From RUG100 sp034927505 (GTDB lineage Bacteria > Bacillota > Clostridia > Peptostreptococcales > Anaerovoracaceae), in contig JAYFPY010000019.1 in assembly GCA_034927505.1 (NCBI GenBank), positions 1-23,333 on the forward strand: DNA of 23,333 nt, in the 5' to 3' direction. The notes under the pieces were generated by a model. The model searched no databases. It had not been told where the DNA came from and worked only from the letters and a program-made list of their open reading frames with translations. The number at the start of each line of letters is the position of its first letter. The first letter of the stretch is position 1. Shown here one piece after another: positions 1 to 7,593 of the stretch. The position numbers and the translations under genes are program-made.

Positions 1-102
1 AATGCTCTTCCAAGGAAACACCTTGGATATGCCACTCCCGAGGAACTGTTTGATGAATTCCTTGATCATGTGTATTCAGTTGTCAAAGTACATGTAGCTT
101 GA
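1..102 (+). CDS. IS30-family transposase, C-terminal end (partial)
   Basis: An open frame runs in from the window edge and stops at TGA 100-102, giving 33 residues. The segment RKHLGYATPEELFDEF matches the typical C-terminal end of IS30-family DDE transposases (R-K-x-L-G-Y-x-T-P-x-E). The protein would cut and join the ends of its own element; the catalytic domain lies outside the window. The bases after the stop (about 118-141) may be the element's terminal inverted repeat, but the partner end is not visible. If so, the IS end overlaps the stop codon of the small gene at 137-343, whose C-terminus may then be partly IS-derived. Assignment rests on one short motif. Confidence 0.7.
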   Translation, partial: NALPRKHLGYATPEELFDEFLDHVYSVVKVHVA

Positions 103-136
103 TTTTTACAAAAAGTGTTCAATTTGAAATTGCAAT

Positions 137-343
137 TTATGCATTTATTTTATTGAACTTTTTTATAAATGAAAATATAAGCGAAACAAATGATACTATT
201 ACCCCCGCAGTTACTATCCTGCTGAACAATGTCACTTGATGTATCCCGGACGGTAAACTATCCACTTTACATCCTATGTAATACTCGCCATAGAGGAAGC
301 CTGCGAAAATGCAGATCGAAATTATAAGAAGGGCCTTTTTCAT
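137..343 (-). CDS. Small two-helix membrane protein, unknown function
   Basis: This 68-residue protein has two hydrophobic segments, about residues 4-20 and 42-61, separated by a short polar loop with one Cys, and a basic tail (KKFNKINA). The start is supported by GGGAGGAAC eight bases upstream of ATG. It lies 22 bp downstream of another small membrane protein gene on the same strand, and both probably share the promoter at 800-828. I do not recognise the family. The 3' end lies against the presumed IS30 terminus, so the last codons could have been altered by that insertion. Confidence 0.6.
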   Translation of the reverse strand: MKKALLIISICIFAGFLYGEYYIGCKVDSLPSGIHQVTLFSRIVTAGVIVSFVSLIFSFIKKFNKINA

Positions 344-365
344 ATTCTTGTTCCTCCCATTCGTG

Positions 366-596
366 TCAACTCATACGTCCTTCAAGATCTTTATCATTGC
401 CTGATTCTAACTCTTCCAAAGCATTTTTGATTTTGAGACTTGCCCCTAGAACTGTGCCTATCATTACAATATATACAGCTGCAACATTAAATAAATACTC
501 TGTTCCATACTTCCAGACAACCACGCCGATCATCAGCAGCGGCATGATTACTGCAATAATAATCAAATTCCTTATCATCTTTTTTAATTCAACCAT
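366..596 (-). CDS. Small two-helix membrane protein, unknown function
   Basis: From the ATG at 596 the protein has 76 residues. A longer reading starting at 620 is possible, but AAAGGAGG at 604-611 sits seven bases before the 596 ATG and decides the start. Two membrane segments (about residues 9-29 and 34-53) are followed by an acidic, polar C-terminal tail (about 20 residues). It lies between two other small frames on the same strand and is probably cotranscribed with 137-343. The family is not recognised. Small paired membrane proteins of this kind occur in immunity, toxin and envelope-stress loci, but nothing here decides among these. Confidence 0.6.
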   Translation of the reverse strand: MVELKKMIRNLIIIAVIMPLLMIGVVVWKYGTEYLFNVAAVYIVMIGTVLGASLKIKNALEELESGNDKDLEGRMS

Positions 597-783
597 AATC
601 GGGCCTCCTTTCACTTTCATTTCTCAACCCATTTACTGCTTTTAATGCTCTATATCCATTTGCGCATATCGCAGCAACTGAAAGGCATCCCAGCATAATA
701 AAAGTTGTCCAGTGGTTTGATTTCCTTTTTCATTTTCCACGATATATTTGGTCAAGGCAGTGCTGTTCCCTAATACAGTTCAT
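589..783 (-). pseudogene. Possible first gene of the small membrane operon, interrupted by TGA
   Basis: An ATG at 783 preceded by AGGGGGA opens a frame that meets TGA after 17 codons (730-732). The same frame then stays open to 589 and encodes a hydrophobic helix (IMLGCLSVAAICANGY) with a basic tail. The last eight bases overlap the start of the next gene, which is typical of translational coupling. Either this is one gene broken by a nonsense mutation, or only the 35-residue part from ATG 694-696 is made, although that ATG has no good ribosome binding site. Function unknown. Confidence 0.35.
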
Positions 784-799
784 TCCCCCTGTTGATTTG

Positions 800-828
800 A
801 GTATATATTGACCATATGGCAGTGTCAA
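800..828 (-). promoter_or_regulatory. Sigma-A type promoter for the small membrane-protein operon
   Basis: On the minus strand, TTGACA (823-828) and TATACT (800-805) are separated by exactly 17 bp, a near-consensus vegetative promoter pointing at the small genes. Within it, TTGAC (809-813) and GTCAA (824-828) form a short dyad that could be an operator, though this may be chance. Confidence 0.65.
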
Positions 829-961
829 CGCGAGGGCATGCATTTTTTTCTTCCAATTCTGTCACTATAAAACGGGACGAATCATCACCGATTTCCGCTG
901 CGCCCGTTCCCTGCCGGAGCTTTTCGCCATCATCGAGGAATACATCAACGCAAGAGGATAA
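812..961 (+). pseudogene. Decayed C-terminal fragment of an unrecognised protein
   Basis: A + strand frame without a start codon ends at TAA 959-961 and reads TGRIITDFRCARSLPELFAI followed by IEEYINARG. Its composition looks like a genuine protein tail, not random translation. No domain is recognisable. It overlaps the promoter of the opposing small operon, so it is most likely a remnant left by past rearrangement. Confidence 0.3.
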
Positions 962-1074
962 AAAATCCGAAAAAAGCCATTGCTATTCAGAGTGAGCAGT
1001 GATAGAATGAAAAACGAACTCAAGTGAATTCTCGCCTGAGAGTGTCATCGGAGGGCTTCTGTTAAATAATCAAA

Positions 1075-1122
1075 GCCAGATAAAGATGTCGGGTCAACCC
1101 GGTATCCTTATCAGGCTTTTTT
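1075..1122 (+). terminator. Long intrinsic terminator-like hairpin
   Basis: The arms 1075-1094 and 1097-1116 are mostly complementary (GCC, GATAA, GA, CGGGT paired with ACCCG, TC, TTATC, GGC). The 3' arm runs directly into a T-rich tract (TTTTTTATTTTT). No intact + strand gene precedes it, so it is probably left from a lost or decayed element. Confidence 0.55.
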
Positions 1123-1173
1123 ATTTTTACCTCGCCAATGGTGAAATCAAGAAAGGACGGAACAATCAAAGCA

Positions 1174-1336
1174 ATGAGCAAAACAGCGAAAATATGGACA
1201 AAAGAATACATCTATCGTCCTCTTCGGCCAGGAAATGAACATCGGCAAGATCTCATTTTATTTCCTTGTACTCTCCGGCGCTGAATTTATCATCCTGATA
1301 CTTGTCGTTACGCCGTTGGTGAAGGCAAAAAGATAG
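1174..1336 (+). pseudogene. Frameshifted small single-helix membrane protein remnant
   Basis: An ATG at 1174, preceded by AAAGGACGG, opens MSKTAKIWTKEYI. A different frame then carries NIGKISFYFLVLSGAEFI and LILVVTPLVKAKR, ending at TAG 1334-1336. Joining the two by one frameshift near 1210-1220 gives a plausible small protein of about 50 residues with one membrane helix and a basic end. The part from ATG 1235 could also stand alone as 33 residues but has a poor ribosome binding site. Not recognised. Apart from this, the terminator-like hairpin and the fragment at 812-961, I see nothing gene-like between 830 and 1443. Confidence 0.3.
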
Positions 1337-1422
1337 CTGCGCTGAAATCCGACTGATTCATCTTGCGCCGCCATATGCAATAAAAAATACGTTTGATTTC
1401 AATATGCATCTCCGTAAAGCTC

Positions 1423-1450
1423 CAGATAATCAAAGCTATTTGATTATCTG
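1423..1450. repeat. Perfect 12-bp inverted repeat at the 3' end of the Ig-like gene
   Basis: CAGATAATCAAA (1423-1434) and TTTGATTATCTG (1439-1450) are perfectly complementary with a GCTA loop. The 3' arm contains the stop codon of the gene at 1444-2715. There is no T-tract after it in either direction, so it may be an mRNA 3'-end stabiliser and not a classical terminator. Confidence 0.6.
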
Positions 1451-2715
1451 ACTGTCACAGCAATTTTCTTGCTGTTCTTGCCGTTGTGTGCTTTAGCCCA
1501 AATGCGGCATGAACCTTTTGCCCTCATAGTGATCTTTCCGCCCCTGCTCACCGATGCGATCTTCTTGTTCGATGAATACCATCTGACTTTTCTGTCGGCT
1601 TTTCTATTTCCGCTGAAATATACTTTTGCTTTGACTTTTATCGTTTTTCCAACTGCAGAATTCACCTTCGATCTGTTCAGTCTGACCTTCTTCACCGAAG
1701 AAGCATTGACCTTCGCCATTACCCAGTAGCTCTTCTTAGTATATGTTTTCTTGTCTCCGGATTTCTTGTAAGCCGCGACTTTGTAGTGATACTTCTTATA
1801 CGACTTAACTTTCTTGTCCGTCCATGATGTCTTGCTGTTCTTCGTGATGGTTTTGACCTTCCTGTACTTACCGCCTTTTTTCACTGATCTGTAAACAGTA
1901 TAGCCTTTGCTCCCTACCATCCTGCTCCATTTGACTTTCAGGGCAGTTTTCTTTCTTGCCACCGTCACGTCAGGCGTCTTGAATCTTGCCTTCCAGACAG
2001 CAGTAAAATATACATGGCCTTCCGAGGCTGAAGCAGTATATTTATCGCCCGGTTGATAAATCCTGTCCCCTATCTTCCATCCAGCAAAATCGTAGTACTT
2101 TGACTTGTATGTGTTCTTTGGGATCGTCGTTGTGTATGTATAGTTTGCCTTATCATAGTTTTCGCTTAAATCTGCTGGTCGGTTCCCGGTCACTTTGCCC
2201 ACTTTTGTTGTACCCGGATCAAAAATCGCAAATGTCGAATATGCTATATCCTGTTTCAATAGCAAACTAGAACTCCCGCTAACACCACTGTCCTCTTTAG
2301 ATGTAGCAGTTACAGTACAAAACCCTTCTTTCTCACCATAAGGTGCGACTACCGTAGTGCAATTAATCCCTGCATATTCTATTGGTTCTGTTAATATTGA
2401 GCCGGCCTCATCAATTACACAATAACAATTCGCTTTATCATTTCTTCTGATCTCCCACTTCACATTTGCATTCGCATTGTTCTTTGCTGTCGTACCATCT
2501 GACATATGCACTACGGCTATCAAAAATGCTTTTCCTTCTCCAATATACAACCCCGTCATACCTTTTGTCGCCATCAATGTTTGAATCGAAATATACTCTA
2601 TATATGGTTCATCTTTTGTTGTGGCAGTTTTTGCATTTGCCTCAAAAGAAAGACCCATTGTACAGAAAACTGCTATAATTAACATGATTGAAAAACCAAT
2701 TCTTATAATCTTCAT
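1444..2715 (-). CDS. Secreted multidomain Ig-like / InlB-repeat / Fn3-like protein
   Basis: This 423-residue protein begins with a signal peptide (residues 1-28, cleavage near ANA). It continues with an Ig-like segment (about 35-155), an InlB-type beta-grasp repeat (about 162-242, with the typical AGWKIG and FTAVW ends), an Fn3-like domain (about 247-335, WSRMVGSKGYTVYRS) and a C-terminal Big_2-like domain (about 340-423, VRWYSSNKKIASV). No LPXTG or transmembrane anchor is visible, so it is secreted or held by charge; the second half is very rich in Lys and Arg. GAGGAGG precedes the ATG. It shares its architecture with the caspase-like protein upstream, and the two were probably one operon before the IS6-like element inserted 23 bp before the ATG. 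It may now lack a promoter. Exact adhesive role unknown. Confidence 0.8.
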   Translation of the reverse strand: MKIIRIGFSIMLIIAVFCTMGLSFEANAKTATTKDEPYIEYISIQTLMATKGMTGLYIGEGKAFLIAVVHMSDGTTAKNNANANVKWEIRRNDKANCYCVIDEAGSILTEPIEYAGINCTTVVAPYGEKEGFCTVTATSKEDSGVSGSSSLLLKQDIAYSTFAIFDPGTTKVGKVTGNRPADLSENYDKANYTYTTTIPKNTYKSKYYDFAGWKIGDRIYQPGDKYTASASEGHVYFTAVWKARFKTPDVTVARKKTALKVKWSRMVGSKGYTVYRSVKKGGKYRKVKTITKNSKTSWTDKKVKSYKKYHYKVAAYKKSGDKKTYTKKSYWVMAKVNASSVKKVRLNRSKVNSAVGKTIKVKAKVYFSGNRKADRKVRWYSSNKKIASVSRGGKITMRAKGSCRIWAKAHNGKNSKKIAVTVR

Positions 2716-2759
2716 ATAGAAACCTCCTCGTCTTTTTTGGTAGTGTAAAGTAAGTTATG

Positions 2760-2785
2760 AAAAAACGGAGGCGGGCAAACGCCTC
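2760..2785 (-). terminator. Intrinsic terminator after the transposase gene
   Basis: On the minus strand GAGGCG and CGCCTC (2768-2773 and 2780-2785) form a hairpin followed by CGTTTTTT. It lies inside the insertion sequence and should stop transposase transcription before it enters the Ig-like gene. Confidence 0.75.
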
Positions 2786-2904
2786 AAATGAACTTTGAAA
2801 ATTGCAAATTCGAGATAAAATAATGGCGAAAAATGCAAGTGCGGCATAGCAAAATTGCCGTGCGCGCATTTGCGAACAGCCTGTGATATCAAGTTGTTAT
2901 GGGA

Positions 2905-4335
2905 TCATTGAGATGATTGCCTACGCAGAATGGTTTGCTGACCGAGCAAGATCAGTATCTGCCATTTTGCCGGCATGTTGTCGGCGCCTTGGAATGCTTC
3001 GACCTTGTTCAGAGGCTTGTAATGATTATGTTTATGTGGTCTGAGGAAATTGTAATATGCGACCCATAAGGCAACGCTGTAATTAGCACCATCGAAGTTG
3101 TCATAACCGCAAGTCGAACGATAAGATGATTTGTAAGTCCTGTTAAGTCTTTCGACTATCTGCTTTGCAGGTCTGAATTCAGCTGATACAGCATCTTCGT
3201 TGGCAAGGCCGATCACCTGTGTGATATCAAAGTCGAAATCTTTGCCGTAGTTCAAATAGAACTGTTGTGCAGCGAGGACATAAGCAGAATACCCGTCAGC
3301 GATGAACCTGAAGGCTGCAGGGAGTTTCTTGAAACACTTCAGAGCCATGCGCATCGCCAGTATGCAGGGACCAACAGTACGCTGTGAAGAAACGCGGTAT
3401 CCAAGGATAGACCTTGAAACTGCATCCATGATGAACCAGACAAAACCTTTTGCACCACGGACCTTGATATATGTTTCATCGCCTACCATGGTAGAAGAAG
3501 GCTTGTAGTCAAAGTCATCTACAAAAGGCTTGATGAGAAGGGCAGCGGTCCTGGCATAGTTAGCGATCTGCTGGTGTGAGATACGGATACCGTAAAGGTC
3601 ATCCAAAGCTTGAGCAGTTTTGCGAAGTGACAGCTGCAGGTTGACATGAAAGGTAAGGCAAAGAGACATAACGTGAGAATTATGGCGGGTAAATTTGAGC
3701 GAGGAGACCTTTTCGGGCATAGATTTCAGATCCATCTTGAAAAAGTCCAAAGAGAATTCCCGATAGATGTAATGAAGTTTGTAGCGATACTTTTCGTCAG
3801 CGTGTTTCTTATCGATCTTCCTCAGATTGCTCTTGTAATAAGAACATTTTGGGTTGACGCATTTGTGGACTTTGAAGCATGAGCGATCTTTGATCGGAAC
3901 AAGAGTATGGCCGCAGTAAGGACATTTGTAATGTACAGGTTTGGTGTGGATGTTGCCGTTTACGAAGGTAGTGCCGCAGACTTTGCATTGAAACTGTCCA
4001 TCACCACCGTTGTTGTCATAAAGATACATATGAGGAGCACCGCAGACAGGACATATAATATCTTCAGGAACAGAGCATCCGTTGTGCCTGCGTACAGGCT
4101 TGAGTTCCTTGCCATAGCGATGTTTGTAGTAACTTATGAGGAAACGCCAGTCCTGTTTGAAAAAAGGTATGATGTCGGGGAGCTTGTCGATCTTGAACTT
4201 CTGATATTTAGGAGAACGGGAATCGTCGTGGACCCATTGTTTTGCGGGAATGAATTTGCGGATAAATTTCAGCAAAAATACGATTTGTTCGGATTGTTGT
4301 TGAATGATGTTGATAAAATAAAGTATAATGTTCAT
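2905..4335 (-). CDS. DDE transposase of IS6-like element, with zinc-ribbon N-terminus
   Basis: The protein has 476 residues from the ATG at 4335, which has AAAGGA seven bases upstream; a TTG six bases earlier is less likely. The N-terminal third holds zinc-binding Cys pairs (C95/C98, C117/C120, C138/C141, C159/C164) that probably bind the element's ends. An HTH-like stretch (about residues 232-262) comes next, then a DDE catalytic core: D286 in VGDET, D347 in FIADGYS and E395 in QIVERLNR, spaced as in IS6/IS240-type transposases. It is longer than classical IS6 transposases (about 230 residues) because of the Cys-rich extension. No frameshift or missing catalytic residue is seen, so it is probably active. 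Confidence 0.9.
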   Translation of the reverse strand: MNIILYFINIIQQQSEQIVFLLKFIRKFIPAKQWVHDDSRSPKYQKFKIDKLPDIIPFFKQDWRFLISYYKHRYGKELKPVRRHNGCSVPEDIICPVCGAPHMYLYDNNGGDGQFQCKVCGTTFVNGNIHTKPVHYKCPYCGHTLVPIKDRSCFKVHKCVNPKCSYYKSNLRKIDKKHADEKYRYKLHYIYREFSLDFFKMDLKSMPEKVSSLKFTRHNSHVMSLCLTFHVNLQLSLRKTAQALDDLYGIRISHQQIANYARTAALLIKPFVDDFDYKPSSTMVGDETYIKVRGAKGFVWFIMDAVSRSILGYRVSSQRTVGPCILAMRMALKCFKKLPAAFRFIADGYSAYVLAAQQFYLNYGKDFDFDITQVIGLANEDAVSAEFRPAKQIVERLNRTYKSSYRSTCGYDNFDGANYSVALWVAYYNFLRPHKHNHYKPLNKVEAFQGADNMPAKWQILILLGQQTILRRQSSQ

Positions 4336-4378
4336 GAGCAATTCCTTTCGTCTTGGAGAAATGGTTTATGGTAATGTC

Positions 4379-4387
4379 ATTATACCA
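4379..4387 (-). promoter_or_regulatory. Extended -10 promoter of the transposase gene
   Basis: On the minus strand TGGTATAAT (TATAAT at 4379-4384) lies 43 bases upstream of the transposase start. I see no good -35 hexamer; the TGn extension would compensate. Confidence 0.5.
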
Positions 4388-4460
4388 AAAACGGGGGTAA
4401 TTGCTCTTTCATTTATAAAAAGGCTAAAACCCTTGAAATCACATAGATAAAGTTAAAGTT

Positions 4461-4492
4461 GGTAGTGTCAAACTTTACACTACCTCTTTTTT
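4461..4492. repeat. Palindromic tip of the insertion sequence, terminator-like on the + strand
   Basis: GGTAGTGT and ACACTACC are separated by eight bases and followed on the + strand by TCTTTTTT, which is the target duplication. In RNA this would fold at the element border. That could stop or hinder transcription entering from outside, and it may also be a transposase-binding duplicate of the terminal repeat. Confidence 0.6.
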
Positions 4493-6865
4493 ATTTAGCA
4501 AATATGGCAATATTATCTTCTGATGGATATCTTTGTACTTGTTGATACCCACTGATATGATATACTGCTTTACATGAATATTTGTAGATTTCTTCTAATG
4601 ACACCTTCTTGTCCCTATTATCATCTGCTTGCATAATCATACCCCCCTCTCTATAAGCATTCCTTCACGCCAATAAACCGTTGCCAATCCACCATTACTA
4701 GTGTCAAGAGATGTTGTATCACCTGATGATGTTAGAATTTTGTATTTATTGGTTTTCTTTAATTCCTTCGTCTCAGAGTCTATCCCTATAAACTCTTGAA
4801 TGAATTGTGATTTCACTTGCTTTTTAACATTATCTGTTCCAATCAAGTTATTTAACAGTTTACCTGAGTAACACGAATCCACCATTAATACAACCTTACC
4901 CGTTATATTATTGTCTAAATACAATCTCAATTCCTTAGGTGTATAGGTTTCATACTCTATGCCGGTCTGCTTTATTATCAATGATCCGTCTTGGGATCCA
5001 TGGCAACTGATGTAAATGTAACTTATGTCATATTCTGTGGTGGGTAAAAATGTGTCTGTAATCTTTTTGTTCACTTTCTTTTTTGATTTGTCCGGATATG
5101 CTGTTGCGCTTATTCTTTCTCCATCGAAATTGCATTTTTCAAATTCATCTTTCATTCCATATATATCTTTGCTTGTGTTTAGATTGGTTTCACTAATAGC
5201 GCCTAGTGTCAATGCCCTTCGATGAGTTCGAGTATCGCCGGTCCAGACGGCATATAGTTTGATCTTAGTTTTCTTTGTAAGCTTTTGAACCTGTGTACCG
5301 TTCTTGAGTTTCACGCCGCCCCTCGGCGATGTGGACCACCCCACAAAAGCATACCCGCTGCGGCTGAATTTGTTTTTTGTCAGTCTGACCTTGTTGTTGT
5401 ACTTGATCTTTTGCTTATATGTCGAACCGGTTCCTCCGTTCTTATAATAGTAGACCGTGTATGTTGCCGTACTATTCTTGTTTTTTACAGCTTTTGCGAA
5501 AGGGCTGTAGAACACTTTCTTATGCGATTTTTTATATGATCGTACTTTGTATGTCCCTTTTGCACCGGTATAAGTGATCTTGTATTCTTTGTTTTTCGAA
5601 ATAGTTTTTGCTTTTGAATATTTTTTCTTTTTCGAATTATATTTATATACCTGATATCCAGATACACCGGGTACTCGTTTCCAAGTTATTCTATATTTTT
5701 TCCTACTCAACTTTTTCAATTTGACAGTAGGCGCTCCCGGCTTCAGGACCTTTACTTTACATACTGTCGCTCTGCCATCCGCAGTGTATGCTGTAATATC
5801 TGCATCCCCCGGTGCTTTTCCTACAACTGTCCCATTGATCACTGTTGCTACACCTGAATTGCTGCTCTTCCAAAGCACGACCTCTGATGCATTTATTCTT
5901 TCAGTATCATCTATGCGGATCGTTATTTCCGTTTTCGACAAAGTGATCCATTGGTTTACAACATCTCCCGCAACTGTCACCACACATTTAGCTGTCTTGC
6001 CACCGTCAACAGCAGTTGCTGTTATCTCTGCAGTACCATCGCTTTTTCCTGTAACGATCCCATCATTTGTGACCGAAGCGACCTCACTGTTGCTGCTGCT
6101 CCACGTTACGTTTTGATTGTTTGCAATCTGCGGAAGCACATTTGCAGTCAATCGTTTCCTTTGCTTTTTGCTGATTTCCATAGTCGTCTTATTCAGGCTT
6201 ATCCCTGTCACCGGCACATTGACCGCCGACTTCGCCACAAATCCATACTTATGCGTAACGCTGTCATTCATCACGAAATTCGCCGGGAATTGCGAGAAAT
6301 AATATGACCCACAGGCACCCACTACCATCAAATCCTGCCCTGAATAAGCCACTGCTCTTACATCTGCAGATGTCGCTGCTCCCATGTATATATTCTGTTT
6401 TGCCGTCAGCTTCCCCACCGCTGTGCTCACCGGGGTATATACTGAAATCAGCGCCGTGTCTGTTACAGTATCCCCACCTGTAGTTTTTACCGTGACTTTT
6501 ATTGTAGATGTTCCTTCTTTGATTGCCCTTATAGTCGCAGTGCTGTTGTTCCCCGAAATAGTGGCGACCGCCGTATTGGAACTGCTCCATGCAGCACTTT
6601 TCAATGTCGCATTTTTCATCACTATCTTTATATTGCTGCTGAATGATCCTATTGCCATTGCCGAATGTTTGAAATGATTATTCTCACTGGGACGCCACAA
6701 AGTGACCGAAGCTGTTGCCTTCGGCTCTGCCGCTTTGCCCTTGTCGCTCCCATCTGTCTGTTCGCCGATCACGCTCGGCACCGCTGCAAAAACCGTTGCA
6801 CATTGCAGAAACATTGCCATTATAAGCAACGCTGTCAAAAATATCTTCGCCCTGCTCTTTTTCAT
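4491..6865 (-). pseudogene. Secreted Ig-like/Fn3-like/InlB-like protein with C-terminal caspase-like peptidase, frameshifted near its end
   Basis: The first frame (6865-4637) gives 742 residues: signal peptide 1-27, Big_2-like domain about 50-143, an SH3-like stretch about 150-215, Big_2-like domains about 218-298 and 303-374, an Fn3-like domain about 376-446, an InlB-type repeat about 468-542, then a caspase-like (clan CD) domain from about 548. Catalytic candidates are His622 in YISCHG and Cys665 in MVDSCYSG. The frame hits TGA right after a run of six G (4641-4646). The -1 codon frame from there encodes MIMQADDNRDKKVSLEEIYK and onward to TAA 4491-4493, matching the usual end of such peptidase domains. 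Seven G would restore a 791-residue protein. GGGAGG precedes the ATG. It could be phase-variable, decayed, or a sequencing error. Confidence 0.8.
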
Positions 6866-7052
6866 TCATACCTCCCTGTCAATAACTTATACATTCACAT
6901 TGTAATCATAGTACTATTTAAGGAGTTGCTATGTGTTTTGGCATAAACCGACTTTTTTATTACATATATAGCAGTGAAAACTCAACCACTCAAGTCAATT
7001 ATCTTAGTGCGCAGCACAAATTTGCGATTATTTTTTCGTTTTTTCGCCACTT

Positions 7053-7087
7053 AAAAACCCTGCGGCCGTTGCAATTACAGGGTTTTG
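7053..7087. terminator. Bidirectional terminator-like hairpin
   Basis: AAAACCCTG (7054-7062) and CAGGGTTTT (7078-7086) are perfectly complementary across a 15-base loop. On the minus strand it follows directly after the tRNA-like CCTCCGCCA, the same order as the terminator that follows the real tRNA-Ser. Confidence 0.5.
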
Positions 7088-7251
7088 TGGCGGAGGGCAA
7101 CGTTCGCCGCAGGCTTCGCTGTTCGCTTCGCCGGCTCTCTCCGACTCACAGGAGGCTACGTCCGCCTCCTGCTCCCTGCTGTCGCATTTTGCAATGCACT
7201 CGCCCTTCGCTGTCGCTCGGTCTCATGCGCAAAATCCGCATGGGACTCGAA
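7088..7251 (-). repeat. Split copy of the tRNA-Ser 3' end around a GC-rich structured insert (att-like)
   Basis: Positions 7088-7099 (TGGCGGAGGGCA) and 7238-7251 (GCATGGGACTCGAA) are the two halves of the 3' end of tRNA-Ser at 9076-9098, in the same orientation, pulled apart by about 140 GC-rich bases. The insert holds small hairpins: AGGAGGC/GCCTCCT, GCATT/AATGC and CATGCG/CGCATG, plus a doubled GCTTCGC. Read as an att site, it would be the distal end of an element integrated at tRNA-Ser. Alternatively the whole block is a dispersed repeat family that happens to carry tRNA-like sequence. Confidence 0.45.
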
Positions 7252-7593
7252 TTTATGCGACCTTGTATGCCCTAATACTGTTTTGTTTGTTTTTCAATGT
7301 GTTTAGGCTTTTTCCCTCTAAAACCGAGCGGAATGGTTTGTTATAGTGTGCTACAATTTTCGATTATTTTTTTGATTTTTGAAATCTCTGTTTTCTGTAC
7401 ACAAGGCAAATCACCGTAAGCACTTAAAAAATGATGCCTTGTTGATAATCTTTATTCACTTTTTTATAATGTCTAACACATACAATTATTAGTACCGTAG
7501 ACAAAATTGTCTCCTATTGAAATTCGTTTGCCGTTAACTTCGGAAAAGTAATTGCCATTTACAGCTTATTGATTTATCTGTTAATCATCTGTT

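Larger units (their letters stand above)
2739..4484 (-). mobile_element. Complete IS6-like insertion sequence
   Basis: The ends are perfect 13-bp inverted repeats, GGTAGTGTAAAGT at 2739-2751 and its complement at 4472-4484. They are flanked by identical 8-bp direct repeats TCTTTTTT (2731-2738 and 4485-4492). An 8-bp duplication and GG-starting ends with an internal TGT are typical of the IS6 family. The 1746-bp element carries one transposase gene. Its right end also holds an extra inverted copy of the tip (GGTAGTGT 4461-4468 against ACACTACC 4477-4484). The intact ends and intact duplication suggest recent movement. It lies between two genes that were probably one operon. Confidence 0.9.
6866..7593. 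other. Gene-free stretch with structured repeat and weak remnants
   Basis: No convincing gene lies here. The left part is AT-rich. Positions 7053-7255 hold a GC-rich structured element described separately. On the minus strand, 7565-7473 reads AVNGNYFSEVNGKRISIGDN followed by FVYGTNNCMC and a stop. It has no start codon and may be the tail of a decayed gene. Confidence 0.5.

Noticed and set aside
3907..4374. 155-residue + strand frame inside the insertion sequence
   Set aside because: Antisense to the transposase zinc-ribbon region, with no start signal or domain.
6931..7306. + strand open frames of 114 and 73 residues
   Set aside because: They translate the GC-rich structured repeat and tRNA-like sequence, with Arg/Leu-rich content and no recognisable domain.
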